Positions 1 to 13,600 of a DNA stretch of 64,000 nucleotides are shown one piece after another. Source of the DNA: Moniliella sp. 'wahieum' (Eukaryota; Basidiomycota; Moniliellomycetes; Moniliellales; Moniliellaceae); contig RSEE01000117.1 in the NCBI GenBank assembly GCA_003971905.1, positions 1 through 64,000 on the forward strand, given 5' to 3'. The position numbers were made by a program, and so were the translations under genes. Numbering within the stretch: position 1 is the stretch's first letter; the number at the start of each line of letters is the position of its first letter. Under the pieces are notes generated by a model. It was not told the origin of the DNA. It saw only the letters and a program-made list of their open reading frames with translations, and made no database searches.

Positions 1-1286
1 AAGTAACTGGAGACCATTGGGCCTACGGCCTACGGCCCGGTCTGCTGGGCCACCATCGCCATCTTTTTAGCCACCGTGGCGTCGTCGCTACCGTCTTCTC
101 CAACAGTCATAGAGATAAAAGGAGAGGCTCTATTATAATGGCGTTTTTCGCTGTTTCATGTTACTGATTACCGGTGTCACATGTCACCGATTACCATAGT
201 TACCGATTATAACCGACCGCAGCTACCTCTGCCCCGACGGCCGGCGCCACCGCCAGACTAGGTACGGAGAGTGCTGTGATTCCAATTGTAGGTCGAGGTC
301 GGAGAAATCAAACTTCGATCTCGTCACGCGTCATGCGTCACGCGTCACAGGTATCATGTACACACGGCGGTTATGTCAACAGATGTCACATGTCATGTCA
401 CAACTGTCAAGCATGTCAAACTTGACTGAGGCCTGAAGCTTCAGGCTTAAGATCTGAGAAGCTGAGATATAAGAACTTGAGCGCGTCACCACGGACTCAA
501 CGGTTCAGCGGCTCAGCGTTCAGTAAACGTTCCAACTCTTCCGTACACTCAATGTACTCGATCCTCAGTTTTACAACGTCACACGTCAATATTTACTCAA
601 ATCCGTGGTGATTACTCCTGTACCTGTCGGGTGGCGGCTTGGCATGGCCGAGAATGCATCGATAAAATTTGAAATTGAGTATCGATGAAGATGACAGGGC
701 AAGCAGCAAGAGCTGAGAGCCACTACTGAGCCTGCTGAGCCGGTCGAGAACTGGTCAGCTGGCACGCCCGCCAGGTCGTCGTAGGATAAAAAATGGGAAA
801 CACCCGACGGGACGCAGCGAGGCTGGCTGGTCGTGGCTGCGTCAGCGTCACAGCGTACCGGGCGCGTACCAGGTACCAAGCGGGCAGGGGTAAGTACTAA
901 GTGTGGTCGGAAACCGCTAGGTAGCCAGTACCTAAGGTAAACTAGTAACCGGCAGACTTTGTTGCTGCTTCTAGTGGCGAGAACTACCTCGGGGGCGGCA
1001 GGGGTTGCAGGAGCTGCTGTCTGGTGCCGCACCAAGTGCGCCCGCACGGCGCCCCACTCAGCCCCCGGCGCGGCAGCAGCGACCCTGGCCTGGCGGCCTA
1101 AAAGGCTGCAGGCATGGCGCCTGTGTGTCAGTGGCGGGCGGATCAGAATCGCCTGGTTTTAATGAGCAAAAACGTACTTGAAGCTTCAGTGCAGACGGCA
1201 GCGTCTTCTTTCTTTCATTGCCGTTCCGCCTTTCAACCGCCCTGGCGTGCCACCACACCACCACCACCACCCACCCACCCACCCAC
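1..1286. other. Non-coding stretch at window start
   Basis: No convincing gene is seen. Open frames here lack recognisable motifs and overlap on both strands. The stretch holds heptad palindrome repeats near 322-348 (CGTCACG units) and 382-401 (ATGTCAC units). A pyrimidine- and CCACC-rich tract just before 1287 may belong to the leader of the GATA gene. Confidence 0.5.
322..348. repeat. Heptad palindrome array, ACGCGT type
   Basis: Four units of period 7 (CGTCACG, CGTCATG, CGTCACG, CGTCAC) carry the palindrome ACGCGT followed by C. A related ATGTCAC array follows at 382-401. Confidence 0.85.
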
Positions 1287-2879
<1,593 letters not shown>

Positions 2880-5721
2880 TGTGGCAAACTAGTACAAAGA
2901 CATTGCTATTGTCATGACGACATTCTCAGTAGAATAGATCTAGAGCGACGCATACGGCATGATTGTCGAAACGCCTAGTCTCGGGAAGAGGTGGTGATGG
3001 CGAGGACACGATGGTAGCAGTCCTGGGCTTACGAGGCAAAGATGGCATCTTGGAGCCCCCCCCCCACCACCACAGGCCTACTATAGTCTCAAAATAATTA
3101 ATCGAGATTAGATGTCGTTGCAACAATCTGGCTACAGGAACGCAGGCTTGGAAGCTGTCGCATCAAATGCAAAGATCCATAGAACCGATACCTTGGTACA
3201 TGCCCGCTGAGGATGATAGTCGATCATATTCCCACCCTTGGCAAGGGAGAGTTGGGGATGGGTTGTAGGCTTTATGCAACGTATTGAATGAACTAAGCAT
3301 TCTGGTGCCCTAATGGTATCAAGCTATCGAGAGATCCTTGTTCTGTTGATCCTAATGTCCCCCTTCTGCCCCACAAAAGAGTTCAAGTGCAACGTAAGGG
3401 TTCCAAGAAGCGCTAGTAGGAAGAATTCCAAGATAGAGAGGTCATTTGTTGCCAGTGTTTCCTAGATGCAAGGAAGACACAATAACCTGCTCTATGATGA
3501 TTACAAACTAAAGACCTGATTGCTATCGACTTGGTGAATCAACGCGCGGATCATATGGTTTACATCGTGAGCTTTTCAATAGTGCCGGACGCTCCAGGAA
3601 GCGTCCTCAGCGCTAGAGCCGGCCTCACAACTACACTACTACGCTCTCCGAGATGGAAGCGGTTCTACGAGAATCTCGTGGTTAGTCCTCATCCTGGAGG
3701 CCCATCCAACAATGATTTCGGCATACTGGGATCACTTGTAAGACTTTTGCAGTTCTCTTACAGTAGGGACTATGGCCGACTCAATTATATCGGTATGATG
3801 GCTCAAGCAGCTAGGCGCCGAGGGGGTGTAGGGGAGGGGTAGTGCGGCGCCACAACGAAGGATATAGACAAAAGGCGAGGCATCGCAGGCAAGAACGGAC
3901 GCACTGACTTATATGTGGCAAGGCAGCGGGTCGCTGGCTAAGGAAATATAGCAACATGTCTGTTGATGATTGCACATGGCGCGACGGAGAAGAGTGGCAA
4001 GAGAAGATGGCCGTATACGAGACCTGGAAGAGCGACGAGCCGTAAATCGGTTCCTGGTGACGAGCCGTAAATCGATTCCTGGTGACGAGCCGTAAATCGG
4101 TTCCTGGTGATCCAAGGAGAGGAGCCAAGCGAGGGGCCACAAACTGAAAAGGCTACAGAGAGTGAAAAGTCGGAGGATGCATTTAGGAGAAAATGATGTT
4201 GCCTTCATCCGGCTAGTTGAATGAAAATCCTCCGTCATAAGGAAACCTCCATACGGCCACAGAGTTCTAAAAGAACAATAGCGCAAATAGAGAAAGAAAG
4301 GGAGGAAGGGATGGAACCCGAACTTACAGGGGCGAGTTCCTCGTGCAGAAGCCATGAAACAAACAGTCGGGATACTCATAGTTTTTCTCTAGAGGGAAAA
4401 CCGCGCTAGATATGAAAAATGCTAGGGGACACGACGGGTCACACTCTCCTGTTGCCAGGAGGAATACACGAGGTATGTTTTCACACATTGCTCACATCGA
4501 GCAGGGTGCGACTGACGAGGGATGGGCCCGGGTGGCAATCAGGAGTGAATTAATAGTGGGTTTCTTTGGGATCAGGTCTCAGGACAGGAAAGGAATAGGA
4601 GTCATAAAATGGGCAACGACTAGGCAAAAGAGGCATATAGACTTAACCGCCTGGCTAGCCAGTCCATCTCCGTTGTAATAGATGAGGGGACGTAGACAAC
4701 GGGTGTTGCGCTGCTCGCTCAATATATACTGTACATATTTCTTCATGCATACACCATGCACTCCTGGCAGTTGAGTTGAAAATATAATTAAGACTCGCAC
4801 GAGAATGTACGCGTGCGTATGAACCAGCCTTGGTATATCCCAATCGGCAATGAATCCGAAGCCATACCATAGATGCCACATTCTACTACCGCCAAGATTG
4901 TAAACGCTACTAGTACTGGAAAGCGTTTTGGTCAACAGAGGACTGTGGCTGAAAATGAGATACTCGTTGCACAGTTCTCTCATATCATTCACGGTCTCAG
5001 ATGATCGATGATCTGAGATCTGATCGATGTGGGTCATTAATGTCATTCAGCTATACCGCCCACGCCTCCATCCCTTGTTGCGCATCCCAGCCTTCTCTCT
5101 CGTATCCGAGCCATCACATCGTAGGAAGACAGTGCCTGATATTCGGGTCTAAGATCTGAGATCTGATGACTGACATCTCTATCAACGAATTGTGCACACG
5201 TAGTTTGCCATTAAAACTCTCATTTCTGGTGGAACGCCGATACACTCACACAATAACTCCTTAGTATATGGCTTCTCATGTTCTCTTCCGTCGCTCATCG
5301 AGCTCATCAATGCATTGTGTGTGTGGGTGAACATCTGTGCTCGAAACTGTTTAACAGTTCGACGGCAGGCGGGTATACATGTGTACACATCTTCGCTCAC
5401 CCGTTTTCACATCGTGCGTTATGTATACGCCATACTATGTACAAGCGCGTTAAGCGCTTTAGCGCCAAGTACTAGCGAGAGAGTCTTTTGTTTGTTGGGA
5501 CAACAGGGTGATGCCAACTTTGAATGAAATGACGGTTCAAAAATACAGAACAGAGAGGACAGCGGGCCAAGTCGGTATGGCGTAAGAGCTTGGGCCTTTT
5601 GGACACTCCACCCCTAGATCACGTCCATTTCATTGGCAGAGCTTAAGGCTGGGACAGGGGGAACGCTACGTCTAGACCTAACCGTTCATCTTGTGGGGGT
5701 TACTTGGGGGCGCCACTAAGG
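2880..5721. other. Gene-poor stretch
   Basis: Short open frames at 3531-3842 (+), 4412-4678 (+) and 4579-5046 (-, 155 codons) match nothing I recognise. Base composition is more AT-rich than in the genes. The stretch contains a triplicated 25-bp unit at 4034-4108 and AGATCT-type heptads near 5002-5030 and 5151-5166. Confidence 0.5.
4034..4108. repeat. Three tandem copies of a 25-bp unit
   Basis: Three head-to-tail copies (4034-4058, 4059-4083, 4084-4108) of a unit beginning GACGAGCCGTAAATCG differ by one base (G/A) in the middle copy. They lie in non-coding DNA and have no spacers, so this is not a CRISPR-like array. Confidence 0.95.
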
Positions 5722-6039
5722 TCAAGGAACCAGGGGGATCGCCAGGATATCAGGACCCTCCTCTCGCCATCCGGTCCCGTACCCTAGGAAGCGCGTGTGG
5801 ACACGGAGGAACGTGGTTGACATCCGAGCGAGGAACCATTTCCACTGAGACTTAGTAGCCAACTCCTTCCAATGCGCAAACAACTTGCCCGCCGTCTTGG
5901 TGCCGTAGTATCCTCGCGTCGTCAAAACCAGGGGGAAAAACGGCTCTTGAGTGCGTCCCTGGTACTTGGCGTTCTTGTCGCATTCTGCTTGTTCAAGCAG
6001 CCGAAGCAGCTCCTTCTCCCGAATATAAACAGAGCTCAT
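5722..6039 (-). mobile_element. Relic of a retroelement reverse-transcriptase C-terminus
   Basis: The 105-residue frame contains a pattern known from the end of the reverse-transcriptase protein of LINE-like retroelements. It has a charged helix with KNAKYQ, then FFPLVLTTRGYYG, then a W-rich stretch and an LRVHTRFLGYG segment, which resembles the usual '...FTPLV-S-DG--G-EA...W...R-R...LRG' ending. No polymerase core (YxDD) or endonuclease is found around it, so it is a truncated copy. The identification rests on remembered family patterns and is moderate. Heptad palindrome arrays lie within a few hundred bases downstream of its N-terminal end. Confidence 0.5.
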
Positions 6040-6425
6040 AACGAGCGTATACTAACGTACATCGCATGCGGCTCTCTCAGGTTCGTTCACCCAGCCATTC
6101 ACGAACCAGTTTGATCGAAGAAGGTCACTTTTTGGTGTATTAGCAGGCGTGACGCGTGACGCCCTCTGTTGGCTTCCCTTTCGCTTGCTTGGACACTTTC
6201 AGATCTTCTGATATCTCACCTCTCACCAATGACCTGCTCTCCCTTCCTCTCCCCAGGGCGGACACCCCCGCTATGCGATTCGTCCTTCTGGATTAACACT
6301 CGTCAGGACGCATGATGCCTGTGAACATACGTCTCTCGTACAGCCTGGGGCTCTGAGAGAACATGGGAACACCTAACCAACGGCCTGAAGCCTGAGACTG
6401 AACAGCCGGAATGAACGGCCGGAAT

Positions 6426-6444
6426 GAACGTTGAACGTTGAACG
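6426..6444. repeat. Heptad palindrome array, AACGTT type
   Basis: GAACGTT is repeated with period 7 (2.7 copies). The palindrome is AACGTT and the spacer base is G. Confidence 0.85.
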
Positions 6445-7026
6445 CCTGGCCGGTCGGTGATCGGTCGGGGGCCGGGGAGCGTTCAAGTTGAACGATGGTA
6501 GACCGAAACCCATAGTAACGCGTTCAAAGAAAGCGAACGAACACGTGACGACCATCAATGCAACCAGCACGATCCTGAGACGATGCTATCGGAGCTTAGA
6601 TGTGAGAATCTGAGACCTGGTTCATGGCCAAAGTTCATATCACACACTGCTCATCACAGTGCATGAGTAGTGTCCGTAGGCCTGCAGTCGTTCTCTGCCT
6701 GGTCCCGGTCAAGCTTGACCCGGTCGAATTGCAGACGTTCGCGTAACGCTTCAACGCGTCCAACGCATCCCCACCTCACCATCTCACACCACGCTGGTGA
6801 GCGCTTACGCGCACCCACGGCATCACCGTCAGCATGGCGGACTTAGCGCTCAGGCCCAGGTGAGGCCGTCTCGGACTGTCAGGCTTAGCGCTAGTCACGC
6901 TCAAGCGCGCTCAACCCGTCAGCTGACGCTAGTGAGTTCGGCACGTCTAAGAGCGTTCACAAACGTTTCACGTTCAACGTTCAGCGTACGTTCAGCGCTC
7001 AGCCAACGTTCAACGCGCACTCGCCT

Positions 7027-7093
7027 CAAGCTTCAAGTTTCAAGCTTCACTAGTTCACTCCTCCCTCGCTCTAGTTACTAGTTACTAGTTACT
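7027..7093. repeat. Two heptad arrays side by side: AAGCTT and ACTAGT types
   Basis: Positions 7027-7050 carry CAAGCTT units, one of them mutated. Positions 7071-7093 carry three CTAGTTA units (palindrome ACTAGT plus T). Two different palindromes following the same period-7 rule sit about 20 bp apart. Confidence 0.85.
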
Positions 7094-8096
7094 TCTGAGC
7101 AGATCTGTTGAGATCTCGCATGTGACATGTATATGACAGCTCGATGTCGATGACATGCTGGCACAGTCTGGCGCTGCGCGACTGAGTACTGGGCGCTGAC
7201 ATCGTGTGGCAACTGTAACGTGGACCATGGAACACAGGTAACACCGGTAACATGCAATAGCGCGCGGCATTTCGTCACCGCCTCCCTGTCCCAGTGAAGC
7301 GGAGACGGTTCGGCGGTCGAGGTCCCGGAGACTTGCCGGGACATGCCTCGGTAACGCGGAGACAGGCGGGTCGCCGGTCGCCGGACACACTGCCGCAGTC
7401 ACTAGTCATTTCTGCAGCGCAGACGCCTCAACCGACTCAACCCGAAGGCAGCCTAACGGCCAACGACCAACGTCCATTGGAGAAATACGGTCGAAAGCAA
7501 ACAAGATCCAGGAATGGGCCGAATATCATGCGCTATGATTCTACCACCATAGGCGATTCGATGCTACGTGTGGAGTATCGAAAGAGGGAGAAGGGGAGCA
7601 ATCGTTCGTGCACGAAATTTTTTATTCCAGTAAAAATAGTGTGTTCGAAAAGAGAGAAGTGAAAGCATGAATGCGGAAAAGCTCCAGCGCAACGAAGGAG
7701 CAGAGTTAATGGTCCGATGAGCGCAATCAAAGGGGGCACGATGAGGAGAGAGAAACATGGACCTGGAGACTAGAGAGAGACCAGGGGGTATAATGGAAAG
7801 AGAACCGTACGCGAGACGGTAAGGACTGAAAGATAAGGCGTGCGAGCTGCGAAGAGAGGAAGGGAGAGGGGTTCAACCCAAAGATGCTCAGGAATACGGC
7901 ATACGACTGGAAAACCAGCGTGAACCAAGGTCCAGGCCCTCAACCGAAGCCAGGGTGAGCTTGGACCATGACGAAGACGGATTGACTCCATTTTCGTATT
8001 CGCCCTGCGCCAAAGGGGTGTGCACATACCCCCCCTCGACCAAGGGAGACGAAGAGGCAATGGTCAGAGTGGGCGTTAGTGCACTTTCCTTGCCCG

Positions 8097-9252
8097 TCAA
8101 GGGAGTATCGCACCGTCTGTGCCATCGATCTGCATCACTTTCCCGTCGGTCAAGGGCAGGTTGCAGAGCGCCTGGGCCTGAGCCAAGGCATGGGCATACA
8201 AGCGCGAGTTGAGGCGAGGCGCGTAGGGTTCGGTGGCAGGCTGGGACACGGACAGGCTGGGCGGGCGAGACGTAACCCCCTCAGGGCGTTGTAGGCGTAG
8301 TGGGGAGGAGGAAGAACGAGTAGAACGAGTACTGTGAGAATGGGAACGGTGCGCGGTGAAGGTTGAACGAGGAGCGGACGGTACGGGAAGAAAAGTAACT
8401 AGACTGATTCTCTGAGGTGCGATTTGGTGGGCAGCCAGAGCGGACGGAGCCACGGGCGGTGCGGATGCGGTCTGTTGGGCGTCGGTATTAGGACCAGGAG
8501 TGGGGATATAGAGGCTTCTTGAACCCGATTTTGCTCAAGCAAGGCAGCAAAGGACAAGAGTGACTCGTGCTGGACGTTGACGCGGTCTCCGAGGAAGCCA
8601 AACAGCTCCTGCTCCATCATGTTGATGTCGCGTAGCGTGAAGAGACCCTGTCCAACGATGGTCCAAGATTTGTTGGAGTAGGTGTCGTCGCAACTGGCCT
8701 TGCTGGCCAGCATGAGAGCCGAAATGAACAGACGATGACCGCTGCTTCCGCGCGAGGCGGGGAAGCGCAGCTTGAGCCGCTTGAGCAAGTAAAGCGCCTG
8801 GTATATGACAATGGTGGGGAGGCGAGTACGGTGGAGAGCATAGGCGATAAATTGGAGCAGCGGTTTGGGCTGACCGCTAGAGGGACTGCTGCTAGAGCGC
8901 GGGCGCCCCGTGGACGTGGGGGGGTGGACGGGGAGGATGCTAGGGCAGGAGAAGAGGGCCATGACAACTTGTTGACACACCTGGGCAATATCTGGGGCGT
9001 GTTAATCAAGAAGATGAGGTGTCAGTCTCTGACGCATGCTCATTAAGCCCATGTGGGCGCGTCAGATCTCAGACCCCGCAGGCGCTGGGGATGATGCAAT
9101 GGCGGGCGGAGGTTGTGAGTCAGAGACGTACCATCAAAGCCGTACAGATTGAGCGAGGAGGCGGGAGGAGCGGAGACGGGGGCGAGGGCCGCGGGGGCGA
9201 TGGACGAGCCGTGGGTGCTGGCGCGCGGCCGTGTGGGTGGGATGGAGAACAT
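8097..9252 (-). CDS. Pho80/PCL-type cyclin (partner of a Pho85-like CDK)
   Basis: The cyclin box is read at about 8570-8890 on the minus strand. It includes FIAYALHRTRLP, LLKRLK, SGHRLFISALMLASK, DDTYSNKSW and FTLRDINMMEQELFGFL, which is the signature of cyclins that bind Pho85-type kinases (Pcl/Clg1 class). Such cyclins act in nutrient sensing, polarity and cell-cycle control. An intron at 8992-9131 (GTACGT donor, CCAG acceptor) joins exon 1 in phase 1 to give ...GFDD-IAQVCQQ. The ATG at 9252 is the first in the exon 1 frame; coding-like sequence continues upstream to about 9400, so the true start may be earlier. A one-base shift near 8510 is needed to reach the Ser/Pro-rich C-terminal tail ending at 8097. 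Confidence 0.8.
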
Positions 9253-10331
9253 GTGGGACAGGGACGCGGCAGAAGGTGTGGGGGGTGGTGGGGACGGGAG
9301 CAAAAGCGAGTGGGATCGGAGCTTAACATATACGTTTGCGTCAACGACGGGTGCGTCGGTGAGTCGCAGGACGGAGGAGGGTGCGCTGCTGCGAGTGGCA
9401 GCGTAGTCAGCAAGGCAGCATAGCCACACAGGCCACCTGCCCGCCACTGCCACGCTGCTGCCACGCCGCTGCCGCACCCCAACCGTCGGCGAACGCCGGA
9501 ACGGAGAGAGCGTGGATGCAGGGCCCTAGTGGGACCACATCATCGATCATCCATGGTCGATGATCGATGATCTGCAATTAGTGATCGGTGACTAAGTGAC
9601 TGCTTGCCGGTCACCGATCACCGGTCTTACCTACTGGACTGGTACGAGTCGATGAGAGTGTTCGGGGCAGCGAGGAGGTGGCGTGGACATGTGACACGTG
9701 AGGATGTGCGTAGGATATGCATGATGTGGCCGGGACGGGTGACCACTGCCCGGTCACAGTGACGCCGCCGTGGAGGTTGTGCGGCATGTTGGGACAAGGC
9801 AGCGGGTGGGCAGGGTTCGGTGGGCAGGATGGGACGCCTCTTGTCCCCTGTGCTCCCGGTCCTTGCTCAATCATTAATCAACGACATCAATCATCGACAT
9901 CAACCAGTATCAATCATCATCGATATCGATCATCGGGTTAGGAAGGCTTAGGATCCCTTTGAACCGCCCCCTGCCACCCCTTCATTTTGGCGTCCGGAAA
10001 GGGTTCTGAGAGGGCAGAGACCACAGATGGAATCCGAGAGTGCTCGGCCGCTCAGCCTCAGTGGAACACAGCAGTACACCCGCGTACTCCCGCGGTACAT
10101 CATTATGTGCGCCAACGAGTCTGCCGCCCCGCGTTCCGTCTCGCCATTTTTTTTGCGATGGCATTCCAATGCAACGCCAGATTCGCGACCTGTGGGTCCA
10201 GGAGCTGTGCATAAGCGCCAAGGGTTGGGAAGAGTGCCACGCCTCTCCGGAGATCTAAGGCCGAGGCTGAGGCCCTCAGGCCTGACGCGTGACGCCTAAC
10301 GTCTAATACTCCGGAGCAGCAGTGGCGTACT

Positions 10332-10359
10332 CGTCACGCGTCACGCGTCACGTGTCACG
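10332..10359. repeat. Heptad palindrome array, ACGCGT type
   Basis: Four units of CGTCACG (the last CGTGTCA-like) at period 7 contain the palindrome ACGCGT and a C spacer. Confidence 0.85.
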
Positions 10360-10589
10360 CTCAATATCCAACGTTCAATTCAGCGTGTGGCTTGCGGAGG
10401 TGCTGGAAACAGGGTTCAGCGAGCGGCGGCTCAGGCTGAGCGCTCTGAAGCCGCTGAGCCCTGGACGTGGGCCCCGAGCGCCCCCTGAGCGCCGGAGCCG
10501 CTGAGCGGTGGCTAAGCGCTCTGATCCTCAGGAACTGAAGACTGCAGGCGACAAGCGCGCGCTGACTGGCTGTACATTCAGCTGAATTG

Positions 10590-10608
10590 GAACGTTGAAC
10601 GTTGAACA
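10590..10608. repeat. Heptad palindrome array, AACGTT type
   Basis: GAACGTT is repeated at period 7, as at 6426, 41081 and 57673. Confidence 0.8.
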
Positions 10609-10670
10609 GTTGAATCAGAGGGCAGTCAGGAAGGTGTTGCAGGATGCGGTGGAACGTGGACCCGAGGTTG

Positions 10671-10860
10671 TTATAGGTACCGTGGCCCGAAGGGCCATGC
10701 ATCCGCACGACAATAGTCGCCCCCCCCATCCAAGTCCAAGGTGGATGGCCAAATAAGGCCATCGAGCTTCCAGTATCGTTGTGACGACTGTCGCCTCTGT
10801 CCCCGTTTCCTTTTCCTTTTCCTCTTCCCGGTTGTGACCGGTAAACCCCAACGGCCACCT
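10671..10860 (-). repeat. Dispersed repeat, copy 1 (inverted relative to copy 2 at 31.4 kb)
   Basis: The reverse complement of this segment aligns with 31340-31505. Both contain a purine-rich start (GGAAAC...GGGGAC), then GGCCTTATTT, then a run of G followed by CGACTATTGTCG, then CATGGCCCTTCGG. The copies are diverged but unmistakable over roughly 160 bp. Neither carries a known transposase motif. It may be a short non-autonomous element or a solo LTR. Confidence 0.75.
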
Positions 10861-10971
10861 AGTATACGGAGCAATTCATCAATGCAAAAGCACATCAATT
10901 CAAAACACAAGTGCAAGTTCAATACCAAGTGCGTGCCCGGAATAACTATAGTGACTAGTAACTAGCCACTT

Positions 10972-10990
10972 GTAACATGTAACATGTAAA
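10972..10990. repeat. Heptad palindrome array, ACATGT type
   Basis: TAACATG is repeated at period 7 (palindrome ACATGT, spacer A). An ACTAGT-type motif lies just upstream at 10953-10965. Confidence 0.8.
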
Positions 10991-11360
10991 CAGTGACTAG
11001 AGTGGCTAGAATAACGATGTACGTAGTGGCACCCTTTTGGGAAACTCGGGGAATAATATTGACAAGTTGGCAAACCTACCACGGGTGCAGTGCTAGCCAA
11101 GTTCAGGATCTCAGGCTAGCTGTGCTGGTGCCGGGGTCCTCCAATCATGTTCTCACTGTCCCCCCCTCCTTCCCCACGTTGTGACGTGTTGCATGTTGCA
11201 TTTGACATGTTAGCATGATAGTATCTCAGATCTTAGCCCACCTGACGGAAAAGGGCGGCACAAAGGATAGGCACGCGCTTCAGGTCCTTCAGGGTTCAAG
11301 AGTTTCTGAGCCCAGGGCCTCAGAACCTCACTCGAGGCTCTGCCAGCTTGAGGCTGCGAG

Positions 11361-11387
11361 CTTGACGCTTGAAGCTTGAAGCTTGAG
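11361..11387. repeat. Heptad palindrome array, AAGCTT type
   Basis: Four units of CTTGAAG/CTTGACG at period 7 contain the palindrome AAGCTT with a G spacer. Confidence 0.85.
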
Positions 11388-11871
11388 ACCGAGGCCAGTT
11401 CAAGCTCAAAAGCTTGAAGTTAGTGTCGGGTCTCCCCTTCACACGATCACCTATGCACTCGGGTGCTCTCAACGCGTAAAACATGAAATCGCGTAATCGA
11501 GTTATCGACCTAATCGGCAATCGATGAATCCAATAATCGCCAATCTAGTACTTGATCGATCATCGTTCCATTAAGTTGTAAATTAAAACCCAACAAGTCA
11601 GTCTGAGACTGAGCGAAGCGGTTGAGGACGTTAACCTGTAAAAGCGGTAAGGCCGGTAACCGGTAACAGTAATGGTCACATGGATCGAAAGAAGGGGAGG
11701 AACGAGGCTATATCTTCGAGCCCTCACCGGTTCGCATGACCCGCATGACCCCCAGGCCTCAGGCCTCATGACCGGCGACCTTTCACGCCCACGCCCCACG
11801 CTACCACAACCTGCCACAACAGACCTCTAACATGTAACACAGACCTGAAATCCTAATAAAAGGCCTAATAC

Positions 11872-11894
11872 CTAGTAACTAGTAACTAGTAACT
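11872..11894. repeat. Heptad palindrome array, ACTAGT type
   Basis: Three units of CTAGTAA at period 7 contain the palindrome ACTAGT with an A spacer. Confidence 0.85.
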
Positions 11895-13548
11895 GTCGAC
11901 CTCGCATATTGCTATCACTGCAATGGGTGCGGGCACTGTGGAACATCATATGGACTAGAAGACTCCAGCAACTGAATGTCTCTGCGAGCTCGGATGGACG
12001 GGAAAAAGCTTTTTGAAATATGGCACAGGGTCGCACACAACCTGATGGGACGGATGTCAACACAATAACTGTCGTATCCGCTCGTGCTACATCTGAGCAA
12101 GCGGGGAAGGTCACGGGTCACTAGCCACTAGTCAAAGGGCCCCGAACACTTCCTGGGGTCTCCACATTGTGGTCTCATAGTTCGGTTGGCGCATCGTTAC
12201 AGAGTTTGACGTTGATTCAGTGGGGCAAAGAAGCGCTGCGCTTAGGCGACCTGTAGAGTTACAGTTCTGTAAAATCTAAAGGCCAACAGAACAAGGCTGC
12301 AAAAAGGTTGACGACTCCAACAACAGTTTTATTAAGCTGAGAACGAGAAAGAAGGACCCACATCAACAGGAACCTCTGCAATTAATTAGCCTCTCTGCGC
12401 TCTGAGATATCTCAGCTCAGATCAAAGAGCCTATCATATATCAGCCCGCCGGGGTCGAAGATCGACCCTTGGCAAAGGGGTCGGTCGTCGGCCGAACCAC
12501 TTCTCTTGAAGACGAGCCTCGAACGCTTAACGACTCAGTGTTAACGATTTGAACTCTCAAAAGCCGTGCGAGAGAAGAGACAAAGTGAAGAAGCGAACAC
12601 AGAAGGGGCGCGCCGTCGGCGGCCCGAAGAATCCTCTCAGCCACATCGTGGTGTATGGTATGGATAAACTGGGGAAAGAGTGCGGAGAGAACCCTGAAGC
12701 ACTACCCGTCACCGCATTGTTGTGAGAACCCTTACCGGTTACCGGCTATACCGGTTGCCAACAGTCTTTGTCCAAATGACGAGCTCCAAAAGTCTCATGG
12801 AGAATGTCGAATGCATATACCAGCTGCCCTCTCGTTGGTGGCGCGCTTGCGGGAACGCCTGGGAACGGGTCTACACATTGTTTGCACCCCTGAGGCTCTG
12901 AAACCAAGGCCAGTGATGTGCTTCCTGATAATCGGTAATCGATAATGGATGGTGCATGATGCACCAGACGGGTGACGTATTCAGGTCTTGAGTACCATGG
13001 AATGTCTTTAATCGCTGCAGCCATGTCGACTTGAAATACCCGTGGACCTGTGAACGGTTGTGCACCCGAAGGAAGATCGGTTTCGCATACAGCTGCTATG
13101 CCGCACAGATGGATGGGGGAAGTCTTAGGCCTTAGGCCCCTTGGGGCTTAGGCGCTTAAGCCTAGGTCTTAGGCCTTTTTGACCACTTATAAGCCCTGAA
13201 GACTCTAAAATAAGCTTGACGGAGAGCTTCGGCCGGCGCTTAGCGCTTACTACGGCTTCAGTGTTGTTACAAATATTGTTACAAAACTCTCTTATACAAG
13301 TCACTCTGTCACACCACTGTACAGCCTGCAGATCAGCCCTCTCGGTACACGTATTCCATAATAGTCTGCTAGTGATTACTAGTTCAGGTACCCAGGTGCT
13401 TATAGGACTCATTAGTTGAGTGACTTTCTCAGTACTGATACTCGGCATACTCAGTTGAGTTCACGCGTTCACACGACTTTCAAAGCAATCATGCATCATG
13501 TTCCTTCAACACGTTCAACAATTTTCAACACGTATACGTCCAATATCC

Positions 13549-13600
13549 AAGCTTCAAGCTTCAAGGCAAAACCTTCAAGCTTCAAGCTTCAAGCTTCAAC
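13549..13600. repeat. Long heptad array, AAGCTT type, in two blocks
   Basis: AAGCTTC units run at 13549-13565 and again at 13571-13600, separated by a few unrelated bases. This is one of the longest arrays of this family in the window. Confidence 0.9.

Larger units (their letters stand above)
6040..8096. other. Gene-poor stretch with several palindromic heptad arrays
   Basis: No gene is recognised. Arrays occur at 6147-6162 (GCGTGAC), 6426-6444 (GAACGTT), 7027-7050 (AAGCTTC) and 7071-7093 (CTAGTTA). The region 6780-7020 is rich in related words such as AACGTT, AGCGCT and CGTTCA. Confidence 0.5.

Noticed and set aside
322-348. Period-7 arrays as telomere or interstitial telomere repeats
   Set aside because: No unit matches the TTAGGG class and the units differ between sites. 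They occur across the whole window rather than at one end.
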